NCBI GenBank assembly: GCA_030015575.1
Contig: JASDDO010000006.1
Location: forward strand, 204,791,632-204,855,631
From: Agapanthus africanus
Taxonomy: Eukaryota > Streptophyta > Magnoliopsida > Asparagales > Amaryllidaceae
Reading direction: 5' to 3'
DNA length: 64,000 nucleotides
This document shows positions 31,140-43,716 of the stretch, piece after piece. Every line of letters begins with the position of its first letter. Position 1 is the stretch's first letter. The notes beneath the pieces were generated by a model. It did not search any database. It saw nothing but the letters and a program-made list of their open reading frames with translations, and was not told the origin of the DNA. Both the position numbers and the translations under genes were made by a program.

Positions 31140-32551
31140 CAAAAAACAGTAGTGGGAGTATGGTAGAACTGGAAGTGATTCCAGAACCACAAACGATTAC
31201 GGAAAATTTAATAGTACCTAAAGATTCAATATGGATTGACATTCCAATAGCCACTCCGCAGATATGGAGGGTTACCTCAGGCACCCGAGAGGTACTTCGG
31301 TAGCCTCAAAGATGGTGACATGGAGGTTCTTGTTTACCCAGACTTGACACTACTGTTGTTCCAGACTATGAGACCCGGCAGGAGGATGAGTACAGCGTCA
31401 TTCTAAACTAGCTTTAGAAATGCACGTGTATATGACTCTGCTAGAGGGTTGTCATAATCAGTGGGAGCAGCGGAAGCGTAGTGGACAAGTAGCTTGGGTC
31501 TATTTATAGACCAAAGCGGATATAGAGAAGATAGATCATCTATTTTTGATGTGATAGTTATATGTTTTTGACTTCATCAGAATAGGAGATGGATCTGTTA
31601 AGAAGGTAGTAGGGTGTAATGTCCTGGTATTTAGATGACATGCAATTTGTAGGAAGTAAAATTCCTATACTACGATCGGTTATACTGTGGTTGTCACACA
31701 ATGTTTTCTCCACATTGGATATGGATATTATATCAAGCATTCTGGTTACTAGTTCTATAGTTTTAGATCTAGATTTGGGTAGTGTCCCAATCTGGCTACT
31801 TAGACAGTATTCTAAAAGTTTTTTAGAATGGACGGCTCCTGGCATGGTGGTGTACCTGCAGGTGAAGGAGTCACTCTCTCTAAAGGTGTCTTACAGACTA
31901 AAGGGGAGAGGGATGTGCATGATTGACATATCACTTGCTTAGGCAATTGATTCAATCATGACATGTCATGTACCACACCAGATGTTGTTTTTGCACTAGA
32001 TGCAATAATTTGATATATTAATCCAATCTTGGAGAAAATGATTGGAAGCAGTTAATGAACATAAGTGGATGTTCTAGAGATTTGATAACGGCAGCCTCCT
32101 TCTGGAGACGGTTATCATTTCAGGCTTCCAAGGTGACCTGGATGACAGAGTGACTGTCAGAGTTATAGTTTTTCCCTCTGACGAGGGGCAATAGTTTGGA
32201 CAGGTGGTCTAAGCGGATACTGAGGAAGGCATGGTGCAGCATACTGATTAAGTTCAGTAGACAATACAGTCTAAGATGTTTGCTGGATTTAGAGTTCATT
32301 TTTGAACTGGGTCCCATCAGATATCCAGAAATATTCTATGACAGGTATTGCTCATTTCGGGGGATAGTTTTCTCCGCGAAGTTGAGATAAAGAGAGACAT
32401 AGAAAGAAACACTGGAGCGGATTCACTCACTGAGGCTATTTCTCGAACGCAACAGTTTTACGAACGAGGTTTGTGAAACTGATTAGTAGAGGAGTTGGGT
32501 GTTCGGTATCACACAGGTTGTGAGTATGCGACATCCCAATAATTAGCCTTA
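31140..32551 (+). pseudogene. COP-B decayed RT/RNase H
   Basis: Copia relics broken by many stops and shifts. About 31150-31320 aligns with the COP-E segment that encodes the SSRVPHPPERYFGF-type linker before RT. Around 31420-31550 is VYMTLLEGC followed by a relic with QWEQRK that also appears in COP-D and COP-E. About 31620-31700 corresponds to the DNA around the YVDD motif, now unreadable. About 31960 reads RPDVVFALDA, an RNase H-approach motif. The end runs into the purine tract. No protein is possible from this copy. Confidence 0.7.
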
Positions 32552-32567
32552 AGTGCAAATGGGAGAT
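32552..32567 (+). other. COP-B polypurine tract
   Basis: AGTGCAAATGGGAGAT directly before the 3' LTR; compare the complement at 45793-45806 (COP-D) and 60322-60335 (COP-E). Confidence 0.8.
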
Positions 32568-34597
32568 TGTTGGCTATAGTGCCCTCAAGGCAATTATCGT
32601 AGTCGCAGGCACGTGATTATGATAATTGAGCGAGGACCTATACCGATAAAACAGTCTTACTCAAGATGATAGTATGCTATCTGGTTTGTCTTTATCATCA
32701 TGTATATGTTGATAAAGCCCATAGGATTCTTGCTTGACTGTCAGCATTGTGATGGCGATCACATACGTGGGAGCTGGTGTCTATAAGCACATCCTTAAAT
32801 GTCCCTAGTCGTGGGAGTATCGAGACTGGGCATCGATACTCCAGTGTAGACTGGTGTATACTTATCTAGACCCTGGCGAGGGGCGGTGGCCGGTCTCACA
32901 AGCCATTTGTGTTAGTTGTTCACCTAAGATAGTATGCAGGTGCTCATTGGGTTATGAGTACACTGGACGGATTCTCCGGGAACAAGCTAGTTGGTATTAT
33001 ACCTATAGTCAGATAGCAGTTCCCTGGTGACATGTGTACAGGTTAGTCTGTCGACCTGAGATCGTCATTTGTCTCGTGTGAGTTCCTACTGTGCTTTGAT
33101 TACTACCCTACCACGGCTCAAAGGAGTCATGCAAACAGGTTTTAGTTGGGTACAGTCCCGAGCCATATGGAAGCAGTGCGCGGATCATCGGGGAATCATC
33201 TCTCCCGGTATTGGGGGTTGATGCCGCGCAGTGTACGGGTGTCCATCACAAGAAATCCTCGGCCGGGGTATGTGAGAATTACCGATCCAGGATCGATAGT
33301 TTCTCGGGTAGTGATGAGTTTCATACCGACACGAATTATCGCGTTGTTAGGGGGTCTGACTTTATCCACCCCCTAGACTCGATATGCGATACTCTTAGAT
33401 GAACAGACCGGACTGTACGGATATTGTCATTGACATGCTCAGTAGGGGTTCGGATGAGTTTGCTCGTCGGTCTTCCTTTTGCCCAATTCCTTGTTAGCCG
33501 TTACGTACAGCTAGTGCCGCTGACGTGCTTGTGGTTAAACCTACTGCCAGCGTATTGACGAGTCTTTAGAGTCCCACACAGAGGGTTTTCATGGTTCAGG
33601 CAATATGGTGTAGGTGACGTATGTTGATATATACAAGTGTCCGATTGAATATGTACACAGGCTACACAGACTTTAATCGGACGGTTGATAATACTAGCGG
33701 CTTAGGATTAAACCAGATTGTTAAATCAAGTTTTGATTTACATATTTATTTATATATATGTATTCTAGCATTATTGCTCACTATTTATTTTCTCTCTTTG
33801 GCTATTCGTATTTTCGTACGAATACGTGTATGTGTATTTCGATACATATACCGGGAAGTATTCCGTATTTATACGGAATGACTTCTAGAAGATTTGCCAC
33901 CTCATTATTGATTTTACTTTTTAGAAAAATCATTTGATTCATAATGAGGTGGAAAGGTGATTGGGTCAAAGCATAGGTTGGCAATGTAGAGATTGGCATG
34001 GTCTTCAACTGTTTATTGATAATTAGACATAGTGTTTTTTGATGTGTAGTTTTTGGGTGAAAAAATGGAGGGGCCGGCCACACTTGATGGGGGCCTTTTG
34101 CTCATTTTGTAGAGCTCACTCTCCCTTCATTACACACACACCAAAAAAGACTTAACCATTTTTTTTTGAGCTCATGCCTTCCATGCTTTCATCACCTCCA
34201 AATCTTCCATGGTTGCTCTATGAGCATAATATTTTGAGAGAAAGTTTTAGTGACACTATTCTACACTCCCCACTCTCCACTACTAGCAATTTTGATAAGT
34301 CGGTTGGTTCGCTTGGCGAACCTGAAGCTTGTGTCGTTTCCCTCGGGTGGATCATCGGAGATGAAGGAAGACCGGCGACCAAAGTCGATCCGCATCACTA
34401 GGAGCTTGGAATTGGTTGAAGACCCGAAGGACTTGGTTCATTAGGTATAACCATTCCTATCTTTTTTCTTAGATTGCTAGTTTTAGGGTTAATGGTTTCG
34501 ATCTTGCAAATCGGGTAATGGTAGCGCCGGGTTTTAAGAAATTTTTGTTCCGCATTTGGCCACGGTTCGATGGCCGGGGCTCTCCCACTACCCAGCA
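32568..34597 (+). repeat. COP-B 3' LTR, 2030 bp
   Basis: Matches 24981-27008 with scattered substitutions; ends CCCAGCA and is followed by GTTAA. Confidence 0.92.
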
Positions 34598-34602
34598 GTT
34601 AA

Positions 34603-37600
34603 CATAGGTATACTACTAATATAATCATGTCCGTATCATAATGTGGTACCATGTCATCTGTATTATATATATGTGTATAGATGTATTATCCAACGTGTGT
34701 CCATCAACGACACACCAAATCAACATAAAAACCTGAGTGTACAGTATCGACACTCGATAACATCATAAAAACCGTGTTCAACAGAGACACATAAATCCTC
34801 ATATCTCGGGCGCCATCTCATCGGATTGGCCTTCAAATCCATCTGATCACACGACTCCGGTCGATATCCTCCGGATATCCACCGAGCTAAACTATCATCG
34901 GTCGGTAGTGCTCCCCTGCCGGGCTTAACGTCTCTCTATACGATCTTCTTGTTCCGGGGTACCGTACCGGGTCCACCATGTACCCGCAAACGGTGCCTCC
35001 TCTCTTCTCGAATCGGGTACACATATAGCTCAGAACCGAGAAAACTCATAGTGCATGCCACACATCATATCAAGGAAAACTGTATGTTTTCTTTTAAAAT
35101 GATCATAAGTTTTCAAAATTCACATGTGGTTTCCCAAATACAGAAATCTTATGAAAATTGAAATCTCATAAACATGAGCCAATGATGAAACAATGAGTAC
35201 CAGCATAGAACTAATCTACAGTGCATAACCAGAGTGTATATATAAATGTGTCATCTAACTAAGTAAGAAATGCAATATCTAAACTAGCATGTGAGGTAAT
35301 GAGTACTAAGCAATACTAATATGCTACAAGTTATTAGGTTATACGATGTAGTTACGATTTCTAATGTGTACGTGGCATAGAAATTACCGATGATGAATGT
35401 GTGATCCGGCGAGTATGTGTACATGCAACATGCGCATCATCGGTAATGGTGCATGTGTCATAGCATACAAGGTCATAAAGATAATGAAAAGAATATGTAT
35501 TTAAAGCACAAAAGAGAATAATACTAGCATAGCAGAAAAGTAAACAGTAAACGCAACAATATAAAATATATAGCTACATACGAGCCATACAATTATAGTA
35601 TTTAAAATAGTACGAATCGTTGTTCTTAGAAAAATAGGGGCTACGGTGTTTTTGAGTAAAATATACTATTTGAAAATCTGTAGCGTCCCTTGGGGTTGTC
35701 TTTTGAAAATGCATACAATTCGTTAGTTTTGAAGATAGGTATGGCTCTAGTTATATTCTAATATCTACTTAAGTGATTAGAAGACTAAAATATTTCCAAG
35801 TCGAAAGTGATTAGAAGACTATAACATTTCCGAGTCGATACATCCATCAGTCGGTGATCCAGTTTCATAGTATCACGTATGGTGTAGTCCATTGTATGGA
35901 ATCCTTGAGTCAAGAGTGTGGATCAATCATCATATATATCATATCTCGTACGGTATAATCTGTCATACAGCATCCTAGAAGCAAGAGTACGGGTCAATAA
36001 TCATATATCTCATATCTCGTACGGTATAATCTGTCGTACGATATCATAAATCAGAGGTATGGATCTATAGTCATGTACATTCTATCATCTCCTCTAGTCA
36101 CATGTCATGTGTATATCGCCCAATGATCATTTAATATATCATATCATAACATGATGTTTCAATCTTAAATCATATATCATAACCTTATGACATCATGTCC
36201 GATCATATCGACTCATATTATTCTAATATGTCATATTCTCATCTCGTGATATCATATCGAAATTATCCTTAAATCTACATGTGTGTGTGTGCACATATCA
36301 TACCAAGTGTGTGTGTGTATGTGACAACATATATACCAAAGGTTCAACGCTAAAAGAATAAGAACTAAGGGTAATCCTTCCTACGTGTATGCCTATTATA
36401 GCCTAAAATCTCCTAGAACCCTATTAACTAAGTATACCCATCTAATATTTACCTATATAGCTATATACCTAATATCTTAATACTACGGTTGCGGGGGTTC
36501 TATACACCATCCACCCAACTTCCTACGTAGATATATATCTACTCATCTACTATACCCGCTTTAGCCGAAGTAGATGACGCCTTATCCTCCTTTGTCGTCC
36601 CGAAAGTCCACGCGAAGGTACCTACAGTTCAATGCACATCGTATCGACATTAAAATCAAGTCTGGAAACCGATATGGTAAGCGAAACGTACATAAGTTAG
36701 AACCTATGGTCTACACATGCAAGAATAACCAAAAAAATCTCGACGTTGACGTAAAAACGTCAAACGACCGAGTCAAAACTCAAGTTAATAAAAGTCGCAA
36801 AACGAAATCACCAATTTAGAAAAACACTCCCAGATTTTGACTCAGGTAAAATTAGGATATTTTGCATATAGGGTAGGTCTATATATCAGATAACAGAGCC
36901 AGGGACCAAAAACCAACCCAAAACTCACTGGTCAGGCCACAATTTGCGGCTTGGGGGAATATTTCTGCGTCCTGGTGAGGGAGTTGGGGTCTCGGGTTTC
37001 TAAGGCAGTCTCTAGGTGGCTTGCACATCTCACCGTGTTTGCAACTTATTTTTCAGAGCTCTCGAGTGATACCAGATTCCATTTAATTATCACAATTCGT
37101 CAAAAACCGATATCGGGAAAAATCTAAGTTCGTGTTTTGGGGTTTCTAGTTTCAAGTTTGTCCAGAATGTCATCACTAGTGGTCTGTGATAACTAACTAA
37201 ACCTCAATTGCATCTCTACAACTCCAAATCATCGACTAAAATCATCTTAGAATTTTCCAAGATCATTATGCTACACTTGTTAAACTCTAATTTAATATAG
37301 GAGATTAGGAAAACTTAACACTTAACTAAAAGTGAGGGATTTACCTTCCAAGAGCAACTCAAGAAAATTCTAGGATGGTCAAAGTGCTCAAAGTCCTAAC
37401 TTGATCCCACCATGGTGTTTGTAGTAAGCTTTGGAATGATTTTTGTGAATGTGGTAATTGGTTTTGGGTAGTTTTGAGGGTGGAATTGTGGTGGCAGTGA
37501 GGATGGAGGAGGATGAAGGAGAAGGAGATGAAGAAATGAAGAAGAGAATGAGGAGGTGAAGAAAATAAGTAGAATGAAGGCTCATGGTGCTTGAACCTTC

Positions 37601-38061
37601 CCTCACTCTCTCTCTTTCTCACCCATGACACTTGTCACCTCAAGTCTCTCTCTCTCATCTTTATTTCTTTTCTTTTCTTTTCTCAAATTAAAAAAAAAAC
37701 AAATTAAATCAACTGAAGAAAATGAAGCCATGGTTCAATAAATATGGACAAAAGTTATAACATAAAATGTTGCATGTCATGATACATGAACATGGTTAAT
37801 ACATAATTAGTAAAGTATTAATCGAGTTTAGCATTAAACTTGTATATAAATAATTGTATATTAATTTATAAAATGTCCAAATCAAATAATTGTTTCCATA
37901 ATCAATAATTCATATTAATTTCCAAATATTTTCCAAAATATAGGTATATAATTGTACCATTCCATTAAAACTAATTTCTATACTTCTATAATATTCATAA
38001 AATTTATTATTTTATTTATTTAAATTCTGAAAATAATATTTTATATTTCTGAAATGTTACA
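34603..38061 (-). repeat. TEK1 3' LTR, second part
   Basis: Continues the LTR after COP-B; the full LTR would be about 4.27 kb. Aligns with TEK2 around 42480-43710. Contains hairpins GTGTGTC/GACACAC (34695-34715) and GAGTGT/ACACTC (34735-34755), and GT-rich microsatellite DNA near 36280-36325. Small open frames here (for example near 37359-37631) are LTR sequence without protein similarity that I can see. Confidence 0.8.
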
Positions 38062-38734
38062 ATTTTTCCTCCCTTAAATAAATTCGGTCCCCGAATTTAA
38101 ATTTAAACCCCCTAAATACTAAAACACTTTAGTAAAAAAATCAAGTCATCGGGGCTCCGAAATCACGAATACATAAGATATATCATAGCGCAACGCATGC
38201 GCATGAAAACGAGTGCAAAACTCAAAATCGAAACTCCGTCAAGCGTCACACAATCATGGGAGTTATAACGAAAATACAAGTTTCAAAATCCACTATTAAG
38301 ATCAAACATAATATAATTAAGACTATAACATATATATAGTATGTATCCTTGTGAAATCGTCTAAACAACTGAATAAAGGTTCATGCAAAATCCTTTTCAA
38401 ATCACCATGCGATGCGTATATCTCGGCACAAGTAGCGAACGTTCTTTTGTAGAGAAATAACTATATATGTCTATATACATTTTACTTATAATACATGTTC
38501 CGCCTTTTTGAAAATGAGTTGGAAGGATTTTCTTTGTAAAATTTCGTGTCATCATGGACACGTAGGAAAATATTGAGACTATAGATCTTTTTTGAAAATC
38601 CCTTAGGTAATTATCGATGCATGTAAAATACTCAGGTAGTGTTCTTAGACTAGTCCTGCTCAGTTACTATATGATATAGTATATGTCATAAACATGATGC
38701 CCGAAGGAAATCAATCTCAAATAGTGTATACAAA
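38062..38734 (-). other. TEK1 purine tract and 3' interior, non-coding
   Basis: The sense strand reads TAAGGGAGGAAAAAT next to the LTR. Beyond this I see no coding sequence. Confidence 0.55.
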
Positions 38735-39365
38735 AATACCACGTGCGTTTGGTGCGCACGGAAATCGAAATCAAACACAAGTGCTACGAATGTGCACAGA
38801 AGCAAAAACTAAGTGCAACGGGTGTGCACGAAAGCATCTGTCAAGTGCAACAGGTGTGCACGACAAAAATATTAAGTGCATCAAATATGCACTAAGAATC
38901 TTGATTAAGTGCACTTGGTGTGCACGAAATCACATCAAGTGCGCCAAGTGTGCGCAAGAATCTAAATCAAGTGAACAAGGTGCACGAAAATATAAATCCA
39001 GTGCACTAGGGTGCACGAAAACATATAGCGAGTGCACCAGGATGCACAAAAATAAATATCAAGTATATGAATCAGGATCAACGGTATAGGACATGACAAA
39101 TTAAAAACAAGTACACCGACATTTATGAAATCGTAAACATGTGCAACTGCGTGCACAATATCACATCAATGCACTAAAAGCTCATGTGAACCACACTGAG
39201 TGCATAAGTCAAAATCAAGTGCATACTATATGCAAAAAATCAAAATCAAGTATCTCGAAGTGTATAAAATCAAAATCGAGTGCAATAGGTGTGCATGAAA
39301 ACGAAAATCAGTACAACTGATACATAAAAATACGAATGAAGTGCAACTGTGGTGCACATAGGAAA
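38735..39365. repeat. Degenerate tandem array, period about 31 bp, each unit a hairpin
   Basis: About 20 units of the form AAGTGCA-N7-TGCACGAAA plus an A-rich spacer. Many units pair perfectly although the stem differs: CGTGCG/CGCACG near 38742, AGTGCAT/ATGCACT near 38875, TGCGC/GCGCA near 38940, TGCATA/TATGCA near 39220. Lies about 0.7 kb inside the TEK1 3' end. Confidence 0.75.
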
Positions 39366-39468
39366 TATCAATCATGAAACAAATCGTCAAAATACTGGAA
39401 TCAAAACGATGGAAACGTGATATCCGAATCATCAAGGCGCAATTCCTAAATAACTGACGTAGAGGTAC

Positions 39469-41139
39469 TGATTATTTCAAAAAGAAGAATATAGGTTTGT
39501 AGTTTATAGTAGCCACAATCAATAACGGTATCGCATGTAGCGAGCGTTAGTGAGCACGGGTCGTCCTCTAGAATTCGAGGAATTCGTAAATTCTTACTTT
39601 AGTTGAGTCGAAAGAAATAGTAAAGAAAATTCAAGAAGTTGTTTAAGATTTGGTTGAAGTAATCATTTCAAGAAATTCAAGAAATCGTTTTCAAGAAAGA
39701 ATATCAAGAAAATTGTCCAAGATCAAATGTAGTTATCAAGAAAATTGAAGAAGGCTTCTAGGATTCGAATGGAATTAGTAGCCATGGATGATTATTCGAG
39801 ATGATTCATCTTATCTATAGATAGAATTACTACCAGATCGATGGCTATTAATGAGAATTAAGGATCCTTTGAAGAAACTAGGGTTTCTCCTTCATTGCCC
39901 TTTGTCCTTTCATTGATTGCCATTCCTATCTAGCCTTTAACAAGAAGGATCATCAATCTAATCCCCAAATTATGATGAACTTCTCAATAAATTGATCTCA
40001 CTCACAATTTGGACATTAATGATTCTTTTGGCTAAAGTTTATAATCTCCATAATACTTTAAAATGAATATAGAATTCTCTCACCATTGGATCTACCAAAT
40101 TTCTCCGAATCCTTAGTAAGCGGAGATTTACTCACACATTATGAAAATAGAAGAATCAACAAATATAGATTTCATAATGCGAAAATTTAAAGAAAGCAAG
40201 ACTAAAAGTAATAATCACCTTTATTATTCAACTTCAAATTACAACTTCTTCAATCTTAGATTACAAGAAGAATAGCTCTCGATTACTCCTTTGAAGAGGT
40301 AATTTCTCCGTTGATCTCCGCTTTGCTCGATCTCTGTGAGTCTTGGATCTATCGAGGATCACGTGCTCGTTGATGACGATCGACTTCGCGTAAAGGATCT
40401 TTTGTTGAATCGATTGATGAACTTCTGGATGATTCTTTATCTTGAGATTTGGCGTTCTTGAAATTGGATCTAAATTGTTTTTGTAATTGTGTACTGAAAA
40501 TCAACTAAAATTCAACAACCCTTTTAATGTAGGCTTAGGCCCTTTTTATAGCCCCTAATCAAGCTTTCCCAATAAGCTAGGTAGTTATGCAGAGGCTTCT
40601 AGAATAAGCTAGGTAGTTATGAAGCGTCCTCAGCAAGCTAAGAAGTTACAGGGAAGCTTCTGGAGAAATCTCGATCTTCGATCCCCTGACGCGGCCGCGG
40701 ATCCGCGGCGACTCGGGATGACTCGACTGTGGATCCGCGGCCGATTTGTGAGATCATGACTCCAAATCACTTGAGCCTTATGTTGTTGGTCTCTGGGTTT
40801 ATATGTGATATCTGGAATCTTATTATCTTTACTGAATCTCTGCCAGAATTTAACTCTTTGATTTCCTATATTTTATCGGCGAATTTCTTATTCCGATATC
40901 TGATCTGGGCTGAATTTTGCATAAGATCTCAATGAAGAATGTTAGAGATATACAAGATTATCCGTGAAATATTAAACACACAATTTCCTTCATAATGTTG
41001 ATTATAATATATAACACATGGTATTTTATATTTTGCAGACGAACTTCTAATTTGTGTTATATTTATATCAAATACCTTTAGATGAATAAGAAAGGTAAGG
41101 AAATTGTCATGTTAAAAGTGCACTATTTTTGACTGAACA
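39469..41139 (-). repeat. ATH4 3' LTR, 1671 bp
   Basis: TG at 39469, CA at 41138-41139. TATAAAAAG on the minus strand at 40542-40550, with the GC palindrome pair about 140 bp upstream at 40691-40742. Confidence 0.78.
40691..40742. promoter_or_regulatory. GC palindrome pair, ATH4 LTR
   Basis: Boxes GCGGCCGCGGATCCGCGGC and GTGGATCCGCGGCC. Followed by TCATGACTCCAAAT, as in the COP-B leader. Confidence 0.75.
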
Positions 41140-41584
41140 AATATTCCCAAACTTGACTTTGATCGTCCCAAGCAAATTTTATTTATTCAATAGAAGGAGA
41201 AAAATAGAAAGAAAAAGAAAAACTAACTAGCACACTTTTATAGGCAACACGATTGCACTGAGCACGTGCAACAAGCCTTTAAACCTTTAGGTGTCCCTAG
41301 TAAGAGGAGTGTTGTCTCCTGAGGGTTTTTAGCGGATTGCACCCACAAAATCCTATAAGAAAAGAAAGACTATGAAAGTTACATAAAAAGATAAGAATTA
41401 TAAAAGAAAGAACTGGAAAATCATAGTTTTCAACTATACTAGATTTTCGGTTGTCATGAGCCTTATCTTAATAGTCATGAAAAGATATTAGAAATCACAT
41501 CATCTCTCAAATAAAACATTGCCTTTATTCTTCATCCCTACCTTTCCTCCAAAAACTGATCATATACCCCTACGTGTGTGTAAA
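41140..41584 (-). other. ATH4 3' non-coding region
   Basis: Purine tract complement at 41140-41153; the conserved block at about 41248-41335 keeps the TTGCAC/GTGCAA and GAGGAG/CTCCT hairpins, but the outer stem and the CTAGG hairpin carry changes. Ends GTAAA, the probable TEK2 target site. Confidence 0.7.
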
Positions 41585-43716
41585 TGTCACGACCCGAAAT
41601 GGCACGTGACAGTCACTTGAATCATATGAAGTCTATAGGACCCCATCTAATTCAAGTAAGCCAAAAATCCCAGAAATCTAAACCATTTTAAGGAAGAAGT
41701 GAAGAAAACTAGTTTTAAAACAGGTGGTTTTAATAACATAATCCGAAGTATGCATTTTTAAAAACCTAAGTCTTTTCTGAAAATTTCGGCAGAGTTTCCT
41801 TTGTAAATATTGGCCCCAAACGGGGAACAACATGAATAATATATGCACAATGATAAAAGGCATCTCCAAGCGGGAGCTAGCTCTTCGTCAATTGACGGTC
41901 ACAACCACGCAAGCAATATAATATACAACGCCGAAGGGCGAGGATCAAAAACTCAAAAGCAAACTAAAAACATCAAGAAAACCCATAATAATACAACGCG
42001 CGACTCTAAGGTCGAAATAATAAACAACTGGTTTTCTAAGTCTGAAACAATATATAAGTCCGGTTGATGGAGTTTCTAAATACAACTGAAATAAATGAAG
42101 TACAATGGTGGTCACGATGCGAGTGAACCTACCTACCAAGCAATCATCCGGAAAAGGACAGTGTGCCAGCAAAGCCGCAACGAACCTGTACGACAAAATC
42201 TGCAAGAAACTGTGGCACAACGAGGGTGAGTTGCCAACTCGTGAGTAGAAAACATCACAGAGCAGAAATTGAATAAACAACGACTCCTAGGTCAACTATA
42301 TCATAAAGGTAATACTATGATATCTAGGGTGACCGGGTCATCATATGTGCCAACAATGGTAAACAATGCCTAACAGCATGTGGATATCATCCAACCATAA
42401 AATCAAAGTATGTATGCATGTGGATCCCGTCCACGTGCCAACCACTGACACAACAACATCATGCATGTAAATATCATAAAAGTATATGCATGGAAGTATG
42501 AAAATATAAATCAACATGTGTCCCTCGCGACACATCAAAATCATGGCACCTGAGTGTCCAGCATCGACACTCGAAACTTCATGAAACCCGTGTCCAGCAT
42601 CGACACGTAAATCCTCATATATCTCGAGCTTTGTCTACGGGATCGGCCCGCGGGCTCCGGCAGAACGGGTCGGCCCATATCCATCTCTCGACTCCGGTTG
42701 GTATCCTCCGGATAACCGGCAGGTCCAACCAATCACCGGTAGGTAATCTCTACCCTGCAAGGCTCATCGTCTACTCCACGAAAAATATTCTCGCCCCGGG
42801 GAACCATACCGGGTCCACCATGAACCCGCAAACGGATCATCCGCTTCCTCGAATCGGGTTTCACATATCACACGTCTCAGAACCGAGAAAGGGTGTACAA
42901 TATGTATGTACACAAGTATGTTATGCAAGGAGTCATATCCTGATGCAACAATCCTACTGTATAGTGACATGCCAATTATCGATGATGAAGTGTGTGAGCC
43001 GGCAAGCAGGTGTACGTGGAACATACGCATCATCGATAATGGTGCTGGTGTCCTGACAGCATGGGTTTAATATAATAATAAACATATTTAAACATGCAAT
43101 GCGATGCGAATAGCAAGAATATGCGGAAAATGAATAATAAACACAACAGTGAAGAATCTACATCAATATATATATGTCATACAGTTTTGCCATTTGAAAT
43201 AACACGAATCGTGGTGTTTAGAAAAATAAGGGCTACGGTGTTTTTAGGAAAAGACGTGTCTTTCGAAAATAACCGTAGAATCCCTTGGCCTGTCCTTAAA
43301 ATACTCACGATTCGTTAGTTTTGAAATAGGTATGACTCGAGTCTTGTCTAACATCTATACGTAAACTACAGGCTAATCGAAAAGGTAAGGAAACCACCTA
43401 AATCTGAGTCGATACATATAAATATAATAGTCGGTGATCCCGCCTCAATAGTATCACATACGATACAATAAATAACATGACATCCTCGAGCTAAGAGTGC
43501 GGATCTATCATCAATATAAAGCTCGTACGGTAAATCCATCGTACGACATCCCAATCTGGGTACGGGTCAAATATCATATTCATCTCATCATTTATCTGGT
43601 ATCCTTATCATCATATCTCATGAACTAGGGGTACTGATCTAAGTCTAGTACAAACTGATACCATCTGCATATATGTGCGTGTATGAAAACACACGCCTAA
43701 AGGCCCGCTAAAATCA
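41585..43716 (-). repeat. TEK2: Tekay-like LTR (3' LTR of a reversed element), cut by COP-D
   Basis: Starts TGTCACGACCCG inside ATH4. Parallels the TEK1 LTR along its length. Hairpin array: GTGGA/TCCAC near 42421, ATGTGTC/GACACAT (42516-42535), GAGTGTC/GACACTC (42552-42572), CGTGTC/GACACG (42589-42607). The rest of the element lies beyond COP-D and outside the window. Confidence 0.78.

Larger units (their letters stand above)
24981..34597 (+). mobile_element. COP-B: Ty1/copia element (Angela-like), forward, complete ends, non-coding
   Basis: LTRs of 2028 and 2030 bp, tRNA-iMet primer site, purine tract GGGAGAT before the 3' LTR, and target duplication GTTAA on both sides (24976-24980 and 34598-34602). 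LTRs differ by a few percent by eye, yet the 5.6-kb interior has no intact gene: a long structured leader, two tandem duplications, and decayed RT/RNase H. It therefore looks like a non-autonomous element moved by enzymes supplied from elsewhere. It is inserted in the TEK1 LTR. Confidence 0.9.
24166..39468 (-). mobile_element. TEK1: Tekay-like Ty3/gypsy element, reverse; 3' LTR and 3' interior only
   Basis: The left end reads TGTCACGATCC, the complement of the TEK3 LTR end. The LTR ends GTTACA at 38061, complementing the TEK3 start TGTAAC. A purine tract follows (complement of 38062-38076), so this is the 3' LTR of a reversed element. COP-B is inserted in the LTR. The interior is visible to 39468, where ATH4 is inserted. 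No protein-coding sequence is seen, so the clade is inferred from LTR ends, purine tract and LTR similarity to TEK3. Confidence 0.7.
39469..41584 (-). mobile_element. ATH4: Athila-type element, reverse; 3' LTR and 3' end only
   Basis: An LTR with Athila-like start (CACAATCAATAACGG, GCACGGGTCGTCC) and end (CTGAACA), followed by the conserved Athila 3' block. Left flank GGTAC in TEK1; interrupted at 41585 by TEK2. No coding part is visible. Confidence 0.75.

Noticed and set aside
36280-36330. GT microsatellite as a possible functional element
   Set aside because: Short simple repeat; similar GT runs occur in the other Tekay LTRs and nothing more can be said.
36574-36819. 81-residue plus-strand frame in the TEK1 LTR
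   Set aside because: Not kept in TEK2, antisense to the element, no domain.
37359-37631. Possible host gene exon encoding a Ser/His/Phe-rich peptide
   Set aside because: It lies within the TEK1 LTR, at the place where the TEK3 LTR has a similar CT-rich stretch (49406-49609); no splice or protein evidence.
38694-39089. 131-residue Cys/Lys-rich frame
   Set aside because: Translation of the hairpin minisatellite; the Cys pattern follows the TGC in each repeat.
38735-39365. CRISPR-like array of about 31-bp repeats
   Set aside because: Repeats are degenerate, spacers are not unique fixed-length inserts, there are no cas genes, and the context is a plant retrotransposon; it is a tandem minisatellite.
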